Shown one piece after another: positions 27,465 to 36,155 of a DNA stretch of 64,000 nucleotides. The notes below the pieces were generated by a model, which saw only the letters and a list, made by a program, of their open reading frames with translations, did not search any database and had not been told where the DNA came from. This stretch comes from Marinobacter denitrificans (lineage in GTDB: Bacteria > Pseudomonadota > Gammaproteobacteria > Pseudomonadales > Oleiphilaceae): contig NZ_VMHN01000001.1 in NCBI RefSeq assembly GCF_008795955.1, positions 744,001 to 808,000 of the forward strand, given 5' to 3'. Position 1 is the first letter of the stretch; the number at the start of each line of letters is the position of its first letter. The position numbers and the translations under genes were made by a program.

Positions 27465-28241
27465 ATGGCTGCACTTGGAACCGAAAACGTCATCAGCGTC
27501 CATCACTGGAACGACACCCTGTTCAGTTTCAGGACCACCCGCGACCAGAGCCTGCGCTTTGAGAACGGTCACTTCGTCATGATCGGCCTGCCGGTGGATG
27601 GCAAACCCCTGCTTCGTGCCTACAGCATTGTCAGTGCCAATCACGAGGAATACCTCGAATTCCTCAGCATCAAGGTTCAGGACGGCCCGTTGACCTCCCG
27701 CCTCCAGCATCTCCAGGAAGGTGACTCGCTGTTCGTCAGCCGCAAGCCTGTGGGCACCCTGGTGATGGCGGACCTGAACCCGGGGAAGAACCTATACCTG
27801 TTCGGCACCGGCACCGGACTGGCGCCGTTCATGAGCATCATCCGCGACCCCGAAACCTACGAGCGCTTTGAAAAAGTGGTGCTGGTACATTGCGTACGGG
27901 AAGTCAGCGAGCTGGCCTATCACGACTACCTGACCAGCGAACTGCCCGGCCACGAATTCCTGGCGGAGATCATCGGTGACAAGCTGATCTACTACCCCAC
28001 GGTTACCCGGGAACCCTTCCGCAACGAAGGCCGGATCACCACCCTGATTGAGTCCGGCCAACTGGCGAAGGATACCGGACTGCCACAACTGAACCCCGAA
28101 ACCGACCGGGCCATGCTCTGTGGCAGCCCGGCCATGCTCAAAGACCTCTCCGCCATGCTCGACAATTTCGGTTTCGAAGCATCACCCCACCAAGGTGAGC
28201 GCGGCGACTACGTCATTGAACGCGCTTTCGTGGAACAATAA
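27465..28241 (+). CDS. fpr: Ferredoxin-NADP+ reductase
   Basis: 258 residues: FAD-binding RAYSIVSA (RxYS), NADP-binding GTGTGLAPFMSIIRDP, and MLCGSPAMLKD, as in subclass I/II bacterial Fpr. The C-terminus VIERAFVEQ matches the family, which ends in an aromatic or charged stretch. It exchanges electrons between NADPH and ferredoxin or flavodoxin. Placed among two ferredoxin genes and a flavoprotein gene, it probably supplies reductant or takes electrons in this pathway. GGAGG precedes the ATG. Confidence 0.92.
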   Translation: MAALGTENVISVHHWNDTLFSFRTTRDQSLRFENGHFVMIGLPVDGKPLLRAYSIVSANHEEYLEFLSIKVQDGPLTSRLQHLQEGDSLFVSRKPVGTLVMADLNPGKNLYLFGTGTGLAPFMSIIRDPETYERFEKVVLVHCVREVSELAYHDYLTSELPGHEFLAEIIGDKLIYYPTVTREPFRNEGRITTLIESGQLAKDTGLPQLNPETDRAMLCGSPAMLKDLSAMLDNFGFEASPHQGERGDYVIERAFVEQ

Positions 28242-28255
28242 CCGGAGGTATTGCC

Positions 28256-29140
28256 ATGGCCAGCCCAGTTTCCTATCTGCCAGCCCATCAACAGAAGCGC
28301 GAGGGGCCGGAACAGAAAACGGTTCCCGGCGTAAAACACCTGATAGCAGTGGCTTCCGGGAAAGGCGGTGTCGGCAAGTCCACAACCACCACCAACCTTG
28401 CCCTTGCGCTAGCCCGCAGCGGCGCCCGGGTGGGCGTTCTGGATGCCGACCTTTATGGCCCCAGCCAGCCCCGCATGCTTGGGTTGAAAGGCATGCCTGA
28501 CAGCCCCGACGGAAAAATCCTGGAACCCATGATCGGCCACGGCATCCAGACCATGTCCATCGGCTTTCTGGTGGATGACGAGTCCCCCATCATCTGGCGT
28601 GGCCCGATGATCACCCAGGCCCTGACCCGGTTGGTGTACGAGACGCGTTGGGACAACCTGGACTATCTGATCGTGGACATGCCACCGGGCACCGGCGACA
28701 TCCACCTGACCATGGCCCAACGCATGCCGGTTTCCGGCGCGGTGATTGTAACCACCCCCCAGGACATCGCGCTGCTGGATGCCCGCAAGGGGTTGCGTAT
28801 GTTCGAGAAGGTAAACATTCCGGTGCTCGGCATTATCGAAAACATGAGCACTCACATCTGCACCGCATGCGGCCACGAAGAACACATTTTCGGCGAAGGC
28901 GGTGCGAGAAGAATGGCGGAGGAAGCCGGCACCGAACTGCTTGGGGAATTGCCGCTGGATATCCGGATCCGCACCGGTTCTGATTCAGGCCAGCCGATCA
29001 TGACAAGCGAACCCGATGGCACGCTGGCAAACGCCTATCTGGAGATCGCGACGAGGATTACCCGGGAGGTTGAAGCTCTCTCCAATGCCCCCCGGGAAAA
29101 TGCCTCCGGGCAAGACATGCCGGAAATCATCATGGAGTAG
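28256..29140 (+). CDS. Mrp/NBP35-family Fe-S cluster carrier (ApbC-like)
   Basis: 294 residues. Deviant Walker A SGKGGVGKSTTTTN at about 35-48, switch region DADLYGPSQPRMLG, DMPPGTGDIHL, and the cluster-binding CTACGHEEHIFG CxxC motif. It lacks the N-terminal DUF59 domain found in E. coli Mrp, resembling shorter bacterial forms. It delivers [4Fe-4S] clusters to apoproteins; the cluster-rich neighbours are likely clients. Last gene of the plus-strand cluster, 14 bases after fpr. Confidence 0.92.
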   Translation: MASPVSYLPAHQQKREGPEQKTVPGVKHLIAVASGKGGVGKSTTTTNLALALARSGARVGVLDADLYGPSQPRMLGLKGMPDSPDGKILEPMIGHGIQTMSIGFLVDDESPIIWRGPMITQALTRLVYETRWDNLDYLIVDMPPGTGDIHLTMAQRMPVSGAVIVTTPQDIALLDARKGLRMFEKVNIPVLGIIENMSTHICTACGHEEHIFGEGGARRMAEEAGTELLGELPLDIRIRTGSDSGQPIMTSEPDGTLANAYLEIATRITREVEALSNAPRENASGQDMPEIIME

Positions 29141-29145
29141 AGGGG

Positions 29146-29171
29146 GAAGCCCGAGGCACTATCGGGGCTTC
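29146..29171. terminator. Weak hairpin between convergent mrp-type and DUF2845 genes
   Basis: GAAGCCC (29146-29152) pairs with GGGCTTC (29165-29171) just past the mrp-type stop and overlapping the end of the convergent gene. There is no clear U tract. Confidence 0.35.
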
Positions 29172-29746
29172 TTCGCGGTTTCAACCTGAGTGATACGGCC
29201 ATTGCGCAATTTGACGATCCGGCGAAACTGGGTCTTGCCGGTTTCATACATCCATTCTTCCACAGGCACCAGAGTCTCCGGCCGATAATGCCCGGAAACC
29301 TTTGCTCCGCGGCCAACGACTTCCCAGGTGACCCGCCTGGAAACCGGTTCGCCGCAATAGGACACCATCTCGAACTCACTGACCCCACTCTGCAGCCGGG
29401 CCGGGGAGCAATCACCGGCACTGTCTCCGGCAAAGCCATAGCCCAGGCTGTGCTCTCTGCGCAGCTTGCCGTCACGAAATTCAAGGCGGCGGATGAACCC
29501 CTGGGGGCCAGGGTTGTAATACCAGTGCTCTACCTCGCCCACAACGCCGATGCCGGGGACTGTGGCCGTGGGGTAAGTGGCGACGTAATCCGGCGCTCCG
29601 CAGCGCTCTTCCACTTCCACTGGCCAGTCGCCGACGTCCACCAGCGAGGAACCACAACGAAAGGCAGCATTAGCGGTGCCGGGCAAGAGTATCAGGCCCG
29701 GGACTAATACCACCCACAACAATCTGATCGATAACCGCAAGCGCAT
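29159..29746 (-). CDS. DUF2845 secreted protein
   Basis: 195 residues with a Sec signal peptide (LLPGTANA) starting at ATG 29746, which has GGGAG before it; the frame is open 12 codons further. The mature protein holds two related DUF2845 units, each with a CG pair and an EEW/EHWYY motif (VEERCGAPDYV and VSYCGEPVSRR; VEHWYYNPGPQ and VEEWMYETGKTQ). Probably periplasmic; function unknown. Stands alone between the redox cluster and the antiporter operon. Confidence 0.85.
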   Translation of the reverse strand: MRLRLSIRLLWVVLVPGLILLPGTANAAFRCGSSLVDVGDWPVEVEERCGAPDYVATYPTATVPGIGVVGEVEHWYYNPGPQGFIRRLEFRDGKLRREHSLGYGFAGDSAGDCSPARLQSGVSEFEMVSYCGEPVSRRVTWEVVGRGAKVSGHYRPETLVPVEEWMYETGKTQFRRIVKLRNGRITQVETAKKPR

Positions 29747-29842
29747 GACGTTTCTCCCGGTTGTGCACTTCTGATTTCCCAATACTAGAACGAGAAAAAC
29801 ACGATAGGCACCGGTAAATCGTAAAGATCACGTAAACGCCAG

Positions 29843-31336
29843 CTATCGGTGTCTGACTACCCGGGTCGCCCACAGGGTCAGCCCCGCCAGCGCAACCGCC
29901 AGCAGCATTGGCCATATCAGTGCCCATAACTGATACGGTGCCGGTAACCAGAGCGGGGACTTGACCAGCCCTTCTACCTCCCAGGGCATCCACCAGAAGG
30001 CCATTAGGCTCACACCAATCGCCATCAACCATCCTGCCGCCAACATCGGCGGGTTCCGGCCCGTCTGCAGCGTTCCTGAAAGTGTCCAGAAGTAGCGCAA
30101 CACCAACAGCAGTGTAGCCACGGCCCCGGCGGTCATCAGCGGCGACAGGTAACCGCCGAGGGCAAAGTCCAGCTTGTCTTCCGCCAAGCCTTCTTTCATC
30201 GCCAGCTTGGCCAGCGCGCCACTGGTGAACGGTAATCCGGCCAGGGACAAACCCGGCAAGGCGATCAATAACCAGACTGCTGCCCTGCGAATTCTGCCGG
30301 CGGGAAGCGACATGCCCGCCGACAGAAACAGACTGCCCTTGGCCAGGCCATGATGGAGGGCGTACAGGGCAATTACCGAAAACAACACCGGCGCACGTTC
30401 GGAATCCGCCATCGCAGCACCCACCATCAGCACCATCAACCCCATCTGGCTGATACTGGAATAGGCCAATACCGCCTTTGGCCGCTGCTGGCATACGCCC
30501 AGCACAGCGGCACCGATCGACCCCACGGCTCCAGCCCCAAGCATCAGTGTTCCCCAGCCCTGCAAGGCAATATCACCAAATGGCAGGGTAACCAGCCATC
30601 CCAGCAAGCCGGCCTTGATCATCGCGCCACTGAGCACGGCACTGGCGGGCGTGGGCGCGACCGGGTGAGCCAGCGGTAGCCAGAAATGCAGCAGAGGCAG
30701 GCCGGCTTTGACTCCGAACCCCGCTACCAGCAGGGCCATCATCAGGTCCCGACGTGGCGACTCGGCAATCGCGGGCGGCAAATCCGAAAGCATCTGGCTA
30801 TCGGCAGCTGCGGAGGCCAGCAGCAATCCCGCCAGAATCGCCATCTCCCCCAACACTGCCATCACCAGATACACCCGCCCGGCATGGCTTGCCTCTGCCG
30901 TTCCCTCATGCACCACCAGGCCATAGCCGGCAAAGGTCATCAATGCGAAGAAGCTGTAGAAGCTGCCAGCATCCACGGCAACCGTCAGCCCGATATTCCC
31001 CGCCAGAGTCAGCCCCCAGAACACACAGAACCGCTGCAGATAATGGGCGCCCAGGTAACCCACCGCGTAAATGCCCGCTACAGCCCAGAGTACCGCAGTC
31101 AGTAGCAGGAACAGCCGGCGCAACTCATCCATTGCCCAGAGTCCGCCGTTGAGCAACCACGGGAGCTCCAGCTGCCAGCCGGGCTCGGTGGCAAGCGCCA
31201 GGACCAGTGCTGGCAACGGGAGAACGGGCATTGAGTAACGCAGCACCCTGGCCCATCCCGCACGCAGGGCCAGTATTGGATACAGTAACGGCAAGCCCAC
31301 CGCCAGCAGAACCAGAACCGACTCGAAAGCGATCAT
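29843..31336 (-). CDS. Mnh/Mrp antiporter proton-channel subunit, third MnhD-like copy (degenerate)
   Basis: 497 residues, about 14 membrane helices, of the NuoN/MrpD family. It keeps the Lys helices (FGVKAGLPLLHFWLP; AMIKAGLLGW) but where its neighbour has FYEMLTLSTYPLVVH this protein reads FFALMTFAGYGLVVH, so the conserved TM5 glutamate is Ala. Start ATG 31336 overlaps the upstream stop (ATGA). It is the last gene of the nine-gene operon and may be structural or an altered ion channel. Confidence 0.85.
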   Translation of the reverse strand: MIAFESVLVLLAVGLPLLYPILALRAGWARVLRYSMPVLPLPALVLALATEPGWQLELPWLLNGGLWAMDELRRLFLLLTAVLWAVAGIYAVGYLGAHYLQRFCVFWGLTLAGNIGLTVAVDAGSFYSFFALMTFAGYGLVVHEGTAEASHAGRVYLVMAVLGEMAILAGLLLASAAADSQMLSDLPPAIAESPRRDLMMALLVAGFGVKAGLPLLHFWLPLAHPVAPTPASAVLSGAMIKAGLLGWLVTLPFGDIALQGWGTLMLGAGAVGSIGAAVLGVCQQRPKAVLAYSSISQMGLMVLMVGAAMADSERAPVLFSVIALYALHHGLAKGSLFLSAGMSLPAGRIRRAAVWLLIALPGLSLAGLPFTSGALAKLAMKEGLAEDKLDFALGGYLSPLMTAGAVATLLLVLRYFWTLSGTLQTGRNPPMLAAGWLMAIGVSLMAFWWMPWEVEGLVKSPLWLPAPYQLWALIWPMLLAVALAGLTLWATRVVRHR

Positions 31337-32829
31337 GGCGAGTACTCCCGCAGCACAATCAGCTCGGCCCACGACAGCGGGCTAAAGGGTAGCGAAGCCA
31401 ATACCCCGACCATGACGGTCATCACTGCCGTCAGCAACGGCGGCCAGAACAGCCAGGCGCTGGTTTCCAGCCGGCCCCAGAACCGCTCTTCAGGCCAACT
31501 GGCTTGCGGCTCACGGAACCATAAGCGGTGCAGTATGGGCAGGAAATAGGCCGCATTGAGCAAGCTGCTTAACACCAGCACTGCTATCACCCAATCCATG
31601 CCGGCAGCCAGTGCTCCACTGCCCAGAACCCACTTGGTAATAAAACCGGCCAATGGCGGCGCGCCAATCATGCCAAACGCGCCGATGGTAAACGCCAGCG
31701 ATGTGCCGGGCATACGTCTCCCCACGCCGTCCATTTCATCAATGCGGTGAATGCCCAGCGTTTCTGCATAGTTGCCTGCACAGAAAAACAGAGTGATCTT
31801 CATCAGCCCCTGGTGTAGCAGATGAACCAATCCGCCTGCGGCTGCGACTGGCCCGAACAGGGAAACCCCGAGAATGATGTATGACACCTGGCTTATGGTA
31901 GAAAACGCCAGCCGGCGTTTGAGATCAACCTGCGACAGTGCCCGAACCGACGCGTAAAGAATGGTGAAGGCGGCCAGCCAGGCCAGCGGCTCCAGAACCC
32001 CCAACGCCGACGAAGCCTCCACACCATAGATGTCATACACCACCCGTACGATCCCGAAGGCACCGGCTTTTACCACCGCCACGGCATGCAGAAGCGCACT
32101 GACCGGGGCCGGCGCCACCATCGCCTGGGGCAGCCAACCATGGAGGGGGAACAGCGCTGCTTTTACCCCCAGCCCGGCTACAAGCAATATAAAGATCAGG
32201 ATCAGCGAACGGTGAATCTCAGGATCGGCATCTATGAAATGACCACCTTCACGGAATGGCAGATCCCCCGCCACGCCGTGCAGCCAGGCAATCGCCAGCA
32301 ACAGGACGGCTCCTCCGGAAAGCGTATAGATCAGATAGGTCCGCCCCGCCCTCAAGGCCTTTTCAGTACCCCGGTGAACCACCAGCGGATAGGTCGACAG
32401 GGTCAGCATTTCGTAGAACAGGAAAAAAGTGAACAGGTTTCCCGCCAGGGCAATACCCATAGTGCTGGCGACGCACAGGCTGAAAAAACCGAAGAACCGG
32501 CTGCGATTGGGCGAGTCCTCCAGGTAGCCCACGGCATAGATTGTCGTCAGCAACCAGAGCACCGCCGATAGCCCCGCAAACATCATCGACAGGGCATCGG
32601 CTTTCAGCACAAACGTCACGCCAGGAACCATGGTAAAGCTCAGACCATAATCCACCCCGCGAAACACGCCCCAGACCATCACCACTACCAGCCCCAGCTT
32701 TACCAGAGCAGCGCCCAGGTTCACCGTTGTCCGCAGGCGGTAGCCCTTTTCGGGTAGAAGAAAAATCACCAGCGCTGCGACCAGTGATGTCATCAGCGCA
32801 AAGACCGGTATCCATGCGTTCAACGTCAT
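31333..32829 (-). CDS. mnhD: Mnh/Mrp antiporter proton-channel subunit, second MnhD-like copy
   Basis: 498 residues, about 14 helices. Intact NuoL/M/N-family features: TM5 Glu in FFLFYEMLTLSTYP, TM7 Lys in LGVKAALFPLHGWLPQAM, and VVKAGAFG. Together with the other two copies it should form the ion-translocating core of a cation/proton antiporter. ATGA overlaps at both ends show strict co-translation. Confidence 0.9.
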   Translation of the reverse strand: MTLNAWIPVFALMTSLVAALVIFLLPEKGYRLRTTVNLGAALVKLGLVVVMVWGVFRGVDYGLSFTMVPGVTFVLKADALSMMFAGLSAVLWLLTTIYAVGYLEDSPNRSRFFGFFSLCVASTMGIALAGNLFTFFLFYEMLTLSTYPLVVHRGTEKALRAGRTYLIYTLSGGAVLLLAIAWLHGVAGDLPFREGGHFIDADPEIHRSLILIFILLVAGLGVKAALFPLHGWLPQAMVAPAPVSALLHAVAVVKAGAFGIVRVVYDIYGVEASSALGVLEPLAWLAAFTILYASVRALSQVDLKRRLAFSTISQVSYIILGVSLFGPVAAAGGLVHLLHQGLMKITLFFCAGNYAETLGIHRIDEMDGVGRRMPGTSLAFTIGAFGMIGAPPLAGFITKWVLGSGALAAGMDWVIAVLVLSSLLNAAYFLPILHRLWFREPQASWPEERFWGRLETSAWLFWPPLLTAVMTVMVGVLASLPFSPLSWAELIVLREYSP

Positions 32830-34295
32830 GGCGAGCCCTCTTCTTCAAACGGCAGCGCCATCACCGAGAGCACCTCCTCAGATACCATGCCAAGCCCGAT
32901 CGCCATCAACGCCAGGACCATCGGTATTACTTCCAGGCTCCTGGACGGGTGGTAGAACTCATCCGTCTCAGAGTTTTCCAGAAAAGACGCGCGGTAGATC
33001 CGGAACACGTACGCCGCCGAGAGCAGGCCACCCGTCAACAGCACCAGCACCCACCACCATTGGCCGCTACCCAGGCTGGCCTGAAGTAGCAGCCATTTGG
33101 CCGCAAACCCACCGGATGGCGGCAGGCTCATCAACGAGACTCCGGCCAGGCCAAAGGAGAACAGAGAGAATGGGAGGAAACGGCTCACGCCGGTCAGTGC
33201 GTCCACGCGATTACTTCCGGTGGACAGAATCAGATTACCGGCAGCAAGGAACATGGCCGCTTTTGCCAGGGCATGGCTGATGACCTGGAGGGTAATGCCT
33301 TGCTGAGCCTGCTGTGACACCGACTCCGACACTGAATACGTCAGCGGAAACAACAGGAACAGATAACCAATCTGCGCCACGGATGAATAGGCCACCACCT
33401 GTTTCAGCGCTGACTGACGAAGGGCCAGCCAACTGCCCCAGACCACAGCCGCGCTGCCCAGCAGGCCCACCAACTGCGCCGCAGCCAGGTTACCAAGCGG
33501 CTCGCCAAGTTCCAGCCACAGCCTGGCCGCGATATAAAAGGAGGCTTTGACCACCAACGCCGACAACAATGCGCTGACCGGCGATTGGGCAATTCCATGC
33601 GCCGGGGGCAGCCAGCGATGGAGCGGAAAAAGTGCGGTTTTCAACGCCAGGCCTGTGACCATCAAAGCGAGCGCGAGTCCGGAACCGGCCGGCACGGGAT
33701 GGTCCTCCAGCCAGAACACGACCCCCGCAATGGACAGGGTGCCGAATTGCCCGTATATCAATGCCACGCCAAGCAGGTAAGCCAGCGATCCCAACAGTGC
33801 CGCCAACAGGTATCTCAGGGACGCCCGCAACGCCGCGGCTTTGCCACCCAGGGCCACCAGGCCCACAGCAGAGAGACTGATCAGCTCCAGCCCGACATAG
33901 AGATTGAAGAGATCGCCACCGAGCCAGACCGCGTTAAGCCCGGACCAGAGAAACCAGAACAGGGGCCAGAAATAGCGGTGCCAGGGTTTGTCCGGATCAA
34001 TATAGACTCCGGCATGGAAACCGCAGGCACTGGCAACAACAGCGGTAAGTAACACGAAGGTGACAGCAAGCCCGTCAACCCGAAGCTCGATGCCAAGCGG
34101 TGCTTCCCAGCCACCCAGGCCATAATAGAAACCCCCGTCCCGGGACACCGCCAGCCAAAGACCCAGCGACACCAGAACCTGAACCACGATTCCGCCCCAT
34201 GTCACCACCCGGCCCCAGGCAAAATCCGTCAGCAGTGTCAGCACGGCCCATGCCAGAGGAGTAAACAACAATCCGGCCATCAACCAAAGGGTCAT
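32826..34295 (-). CDS. mnhD: Mnh/Mrp antiporter proton-channel subunit, first MnhD-like copy
   Basis: 489 residues from ATG 34295, chosen because it overlaps the mnhC stop (ATGA) and gives the usual hydrophobic N-terminus; the open frame beyond it lies in the other genes. Contains LYVGLELISLSAVGL (TM5 Glu), LALKTALFPLHRWLPPAHG and VVKASFYIAARL. Proton-channel subunit of a multisubunit antiporter. Confidence 0.9.
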   Translation of the reverse strand: MTLWLMAGLLFTPLAWAVLTLLTDFAWGRVVTWGGIVVQVLVSLGLWLAVSRDGGFYYGLGGWEAPLGIELRVDGLAVTFVLLTAVVASACGFHAGVYIDPDKPWHRYFWPLFWFLWSGLNAVWLGGDLFNLYVGLELISLSAVGLVALGGKAAALRASLRYLLAALLGSLAYLLGVALIYGQFGTLSIAGVVFWLEDHPVPAGSGLALALMVTGLALKTALFPLHRWLPPAHGIAQSPVSALLSALVVKASFYIAARLWLELGEPLGNLAAAQLVGLLGSAAVVWGSWLALRQSALKQVVAYSSVAQIGYLFLLFPLTYSVSESVSQQAQQGITLQVISHALAKAAMFLAAGNLILSTGSNRVDALTGVSRFLPFSLFSFGLAGVSLMSLPPSGGFAAKWLLLQASLGSGQWWWVLVLLTGGLLSAAYVFRIYRASFLENSETDEFYHPSRSLEVIPMVLALMAIGLGMVSEEVLSVMALPFEEEGSP

Positions 34296-34612
34296 TCCGG
34301 AGCACCCTCCCGGGAGGCAGGCTCGCCCGTCAGACTGGTCAATCCAGACAGATGGTAATAACGCCGTATCAACACCACGGCCAGGGCCGTGGCGGCAATA
34401 GCCACCACAATACCGGTAAGCACCAGGGCCTGAGGTACCGGGTCCTGCCCGCCCTGGTGCTGGGGCAAGCCCACCAGCACCAGAAACACGCCAGACCCCA
34501 TAATATTGAACGCCACCAATTTGCGGAGCAGATGTGACAGCCACAACAGCCCGAACAGACCGATACCGCATAAAATGGCGCCTGCGAGGGCATACAACAG
34601 CGGAGCCGTCAT
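34292..34612 (-). CDS. mnhC: Mnh antiporter subunit C (NuoK-like)
   Basis: 106 residues, three membrane helices, with the NuoK/MrpC pattern (LIRKLVAFN-like LLRKLVAFNIMGSGVFL and DPVPQALVLTGIVVAIAATAL). Coupled by ATGA overlaps to mnhB and to the following mnhD copy. Confidence 0.92.
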   Translation of the reverse strand: MTAPLLYALAGAILCGIGLFGLLWLSHLLRKLVAFNIMGSGVFLVLVGLPQHQGGQDPVPQALVLTGIVVAIAATALAVVLIRRYYHLSGLTSLTGEPASREGAPE

Positions 34613-35307
34613 GACGAACCCTCTTCGGGGTCCTCGGCATCATTGACCGGGGCGGAGACAAACAACGCCAGCAACACCATGGCTATGGACAGGGTCAGAA
34701 CCGATTCGATAATCAGGATCAGGGGTTTGGTCAACTCCGGTGGATACGCCAGAAAGGCATCACCGCCGATAACGCTCGCCACTGCTACCAGCAGAAACAC
34801 CGTAAAACCCAGCACCAGGCCCAGGCGTAACAGCAACCCGGGGCGAAGAAAATCCATGGGAACACCCCCGAGGCGCATCAGCACCCCCGTAGCAGCCAGT
34901 ACGGCACCGGCCTGAAACGCGCCCCCGGGCCGGTGCGCGCCGGCCCACAACAGATACCCCGCCAACATCAGCATCAGTGGGACGAACCAGCGCTGCAAGC
35001 CGTAAAGCAGTGAGTCCGAGGTGCGCAGTTCCGGATCCTCCAGCGATGCCGTTTTTGCCATGGATATGCCGGCAATGCCGGCGATCACCAGAACGCCGAT
35101 CTCGAGCAGGGTGTCGTAACTGCGGAAATTCAGTAGCACCGCCGTGACCGGGTGCTCCACTCCACTGCGCGCCATGTTTTCCGACAGCAGTTGTGGCAGG
35201 TTCACCGGGGCCGGTTGTCCGGCGATCGTCCATATACTGAGCGCAAGAATTCCTGAAAACGACACACAGGCTGCAACCATAGCAAGAGTTTTCAAAGTCC
35301 GGATCAT
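34609..35307 (-). CDS. mnhB: Mnh antiporter subunit B-like protein
   Basis: 232 residues, longer than stand-alone MnhB (about 140). The N-terminal part carries MbhE-like features (VTAVLLNFRSYDTLLEIGVL) and the C-terminal part the MnhB core (RPGGAFQAGAVLAATGVLMRLGG), so it looks like an MbhE-MnhB fusion. In Mrp and Mbh complexes these lie next to MrpA-type or hydrogenase modules. ATGA overlaps on both sides. Confidence 0.85.
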   Translation of the reverse strand: MIRTLKTLAMVAACVSFSGILALSIWTIAGQPAPVNLPQLLSENMARSGVEHPVTAVLLNFRSYDTLLEIGVLVIAGIAGISMAKTASLEDPELRTSDSLLYGLQRWFVPLMLMLAGYLLWAGAHRPGGAFQAGAVLAATGVLMRLGGVPMDFLRPGLLLRLGLVLGFTVFLLVAVASVIGGDAFLAYPPELTKPLILIIESVLTLSIAMVLLALFVSAPVNDAEDPEEGSS

Positions 35308-35579
35308 TGCCCGTTGCCTCCCTTATCCTGCCCTCGGGGACGAGCCCTGCCCAGGTGGCTGACGGCATCCAATAACAGCACCCCGGTAAGCCCGGCACCG
35401 ATAGCCGCTTCCGCCAGGGCAATATCCGGCGCCTGCAAGCGCACCCAGGCGACCGCCATCAACAGACCAAAGGCTATGAATACCACGACTGCCCGGAACA
35501 GGTCGCGGGACAGCAATGCCGCCGCTGCTGTTACCAGCAGTGCAACCACCAGCAAGCCATCCAGCAGCCACTCAGTCAT
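35304..35579 (-). CDS. DUF4040 (MbhD-like) antiporter subunit
   Basis: 91 residues from ATG 35579; upstream codons belong to mnhG. Three helices with FIAFGLLMAVAWVRLQAPDIALAEAAIGAGL, the DUF4040/MbhD signature, equivalent to part of the MrpA C-terminus. Its presence shows that the MrpA subunit is split here. It overlaps mnhG by 8 bases and mnhB by ATGA. Confidence 0.87.
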   Translation of the reverse strand: MTEWLLDGLLVVALLVTAAAALLSRDLFRAVVVFIAFGLLMAVAWVRLQAPDIALAEAAIGAGLTGVLLLDAVSHLGRARPRGQDKGGNGQ

Positions 35580-35886
35580 TGCGCTCGCTCCCTCGCGTGC
35601 CGGCCCGGTCCTGCGACCGGACAGCCCGGGCAATCAGGTGGGCGGACGTAGCGCTGGCCGCCAGCGCCACCACCCAGATCAGGATCACTTTCATGGCCAC
35701 AGCCAGTGACGCTACCCCCAGCAGCAGAGCCAATACGATAAACCCCAGCCCAAGGTTGTCGACCTTGGTAAGGGCGTGAATCCGCGTGAGGGTTTCTGAA
35801 AAACGGAACAATCCCAGGGTACCTATGGCGAAGAACACGCAGCCTGCGGCCAGCAGCAATACCTGAAGAAACTGAACCAACTGCAT
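35572..35886 (-). CDS. mnhG: Mnh antiporter subunit G
   Basis: 104 residues, three helices, with GTLGLFRFSETLTRIHALTKVDNLGLG, the PhaG/MnhG signature. ATG 35886 shares one base with the mnhF stop (TGATG). Accessory subunit of the antiporter. Confidence 0.9.
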   Translation of the reverse strand: MQLVQFLQVLLLAAGCVFFAIGTLGLFRFSETLTRIHALTKVDNLGLGFIVLALLLGVASLAVAMKVILIWVVALAASATSAHLIARAVRSQDRAGTRGSERND

Positions 35887-36155
35887 CACGATTCCCTCCG
35901 GTCTATCCGTACCACTCGCGTTACAAAACCCACAATGGCCAGTACCGATAGCAATGCCAGAACAAGCGCCACATCCCTCAGCGACGGGGCAGCCTGGGCT
36001 TCGGCAAGAACCAGCAGCAATGCAACACCTGTGGTGCCGAAAAGCTGTGACGCCAGCATGCGGTCTGACGCCGTGGGGCCCAGCCATATCCGCTCCAACG
36101 CCACCAGCAAGGTCAGCAGCAGAAAAGCCGCTACGGCGTTAAACACCAGCGTCAT
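35886..36155 (-). CDS. mnhF: Mnh antiporter subunit F
   Basis: 89 residues, three helices, with RIWLGPTASDRMLASQLFGTTGVALLL, the MnhF/PhaF signature. Starts at the ATGA overlap with mnhE and ends in a one-base overlap with mnhG. Confidence 0.9.
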   Translation of the reverse strand: MTLVFNAVAAFLLLTLLVALERIWLGPTASDRMLASQLFGTTGVALLLVLAEAQAAPSLRDVALVLALLSVLAIVGFVTRVVRIDRRES

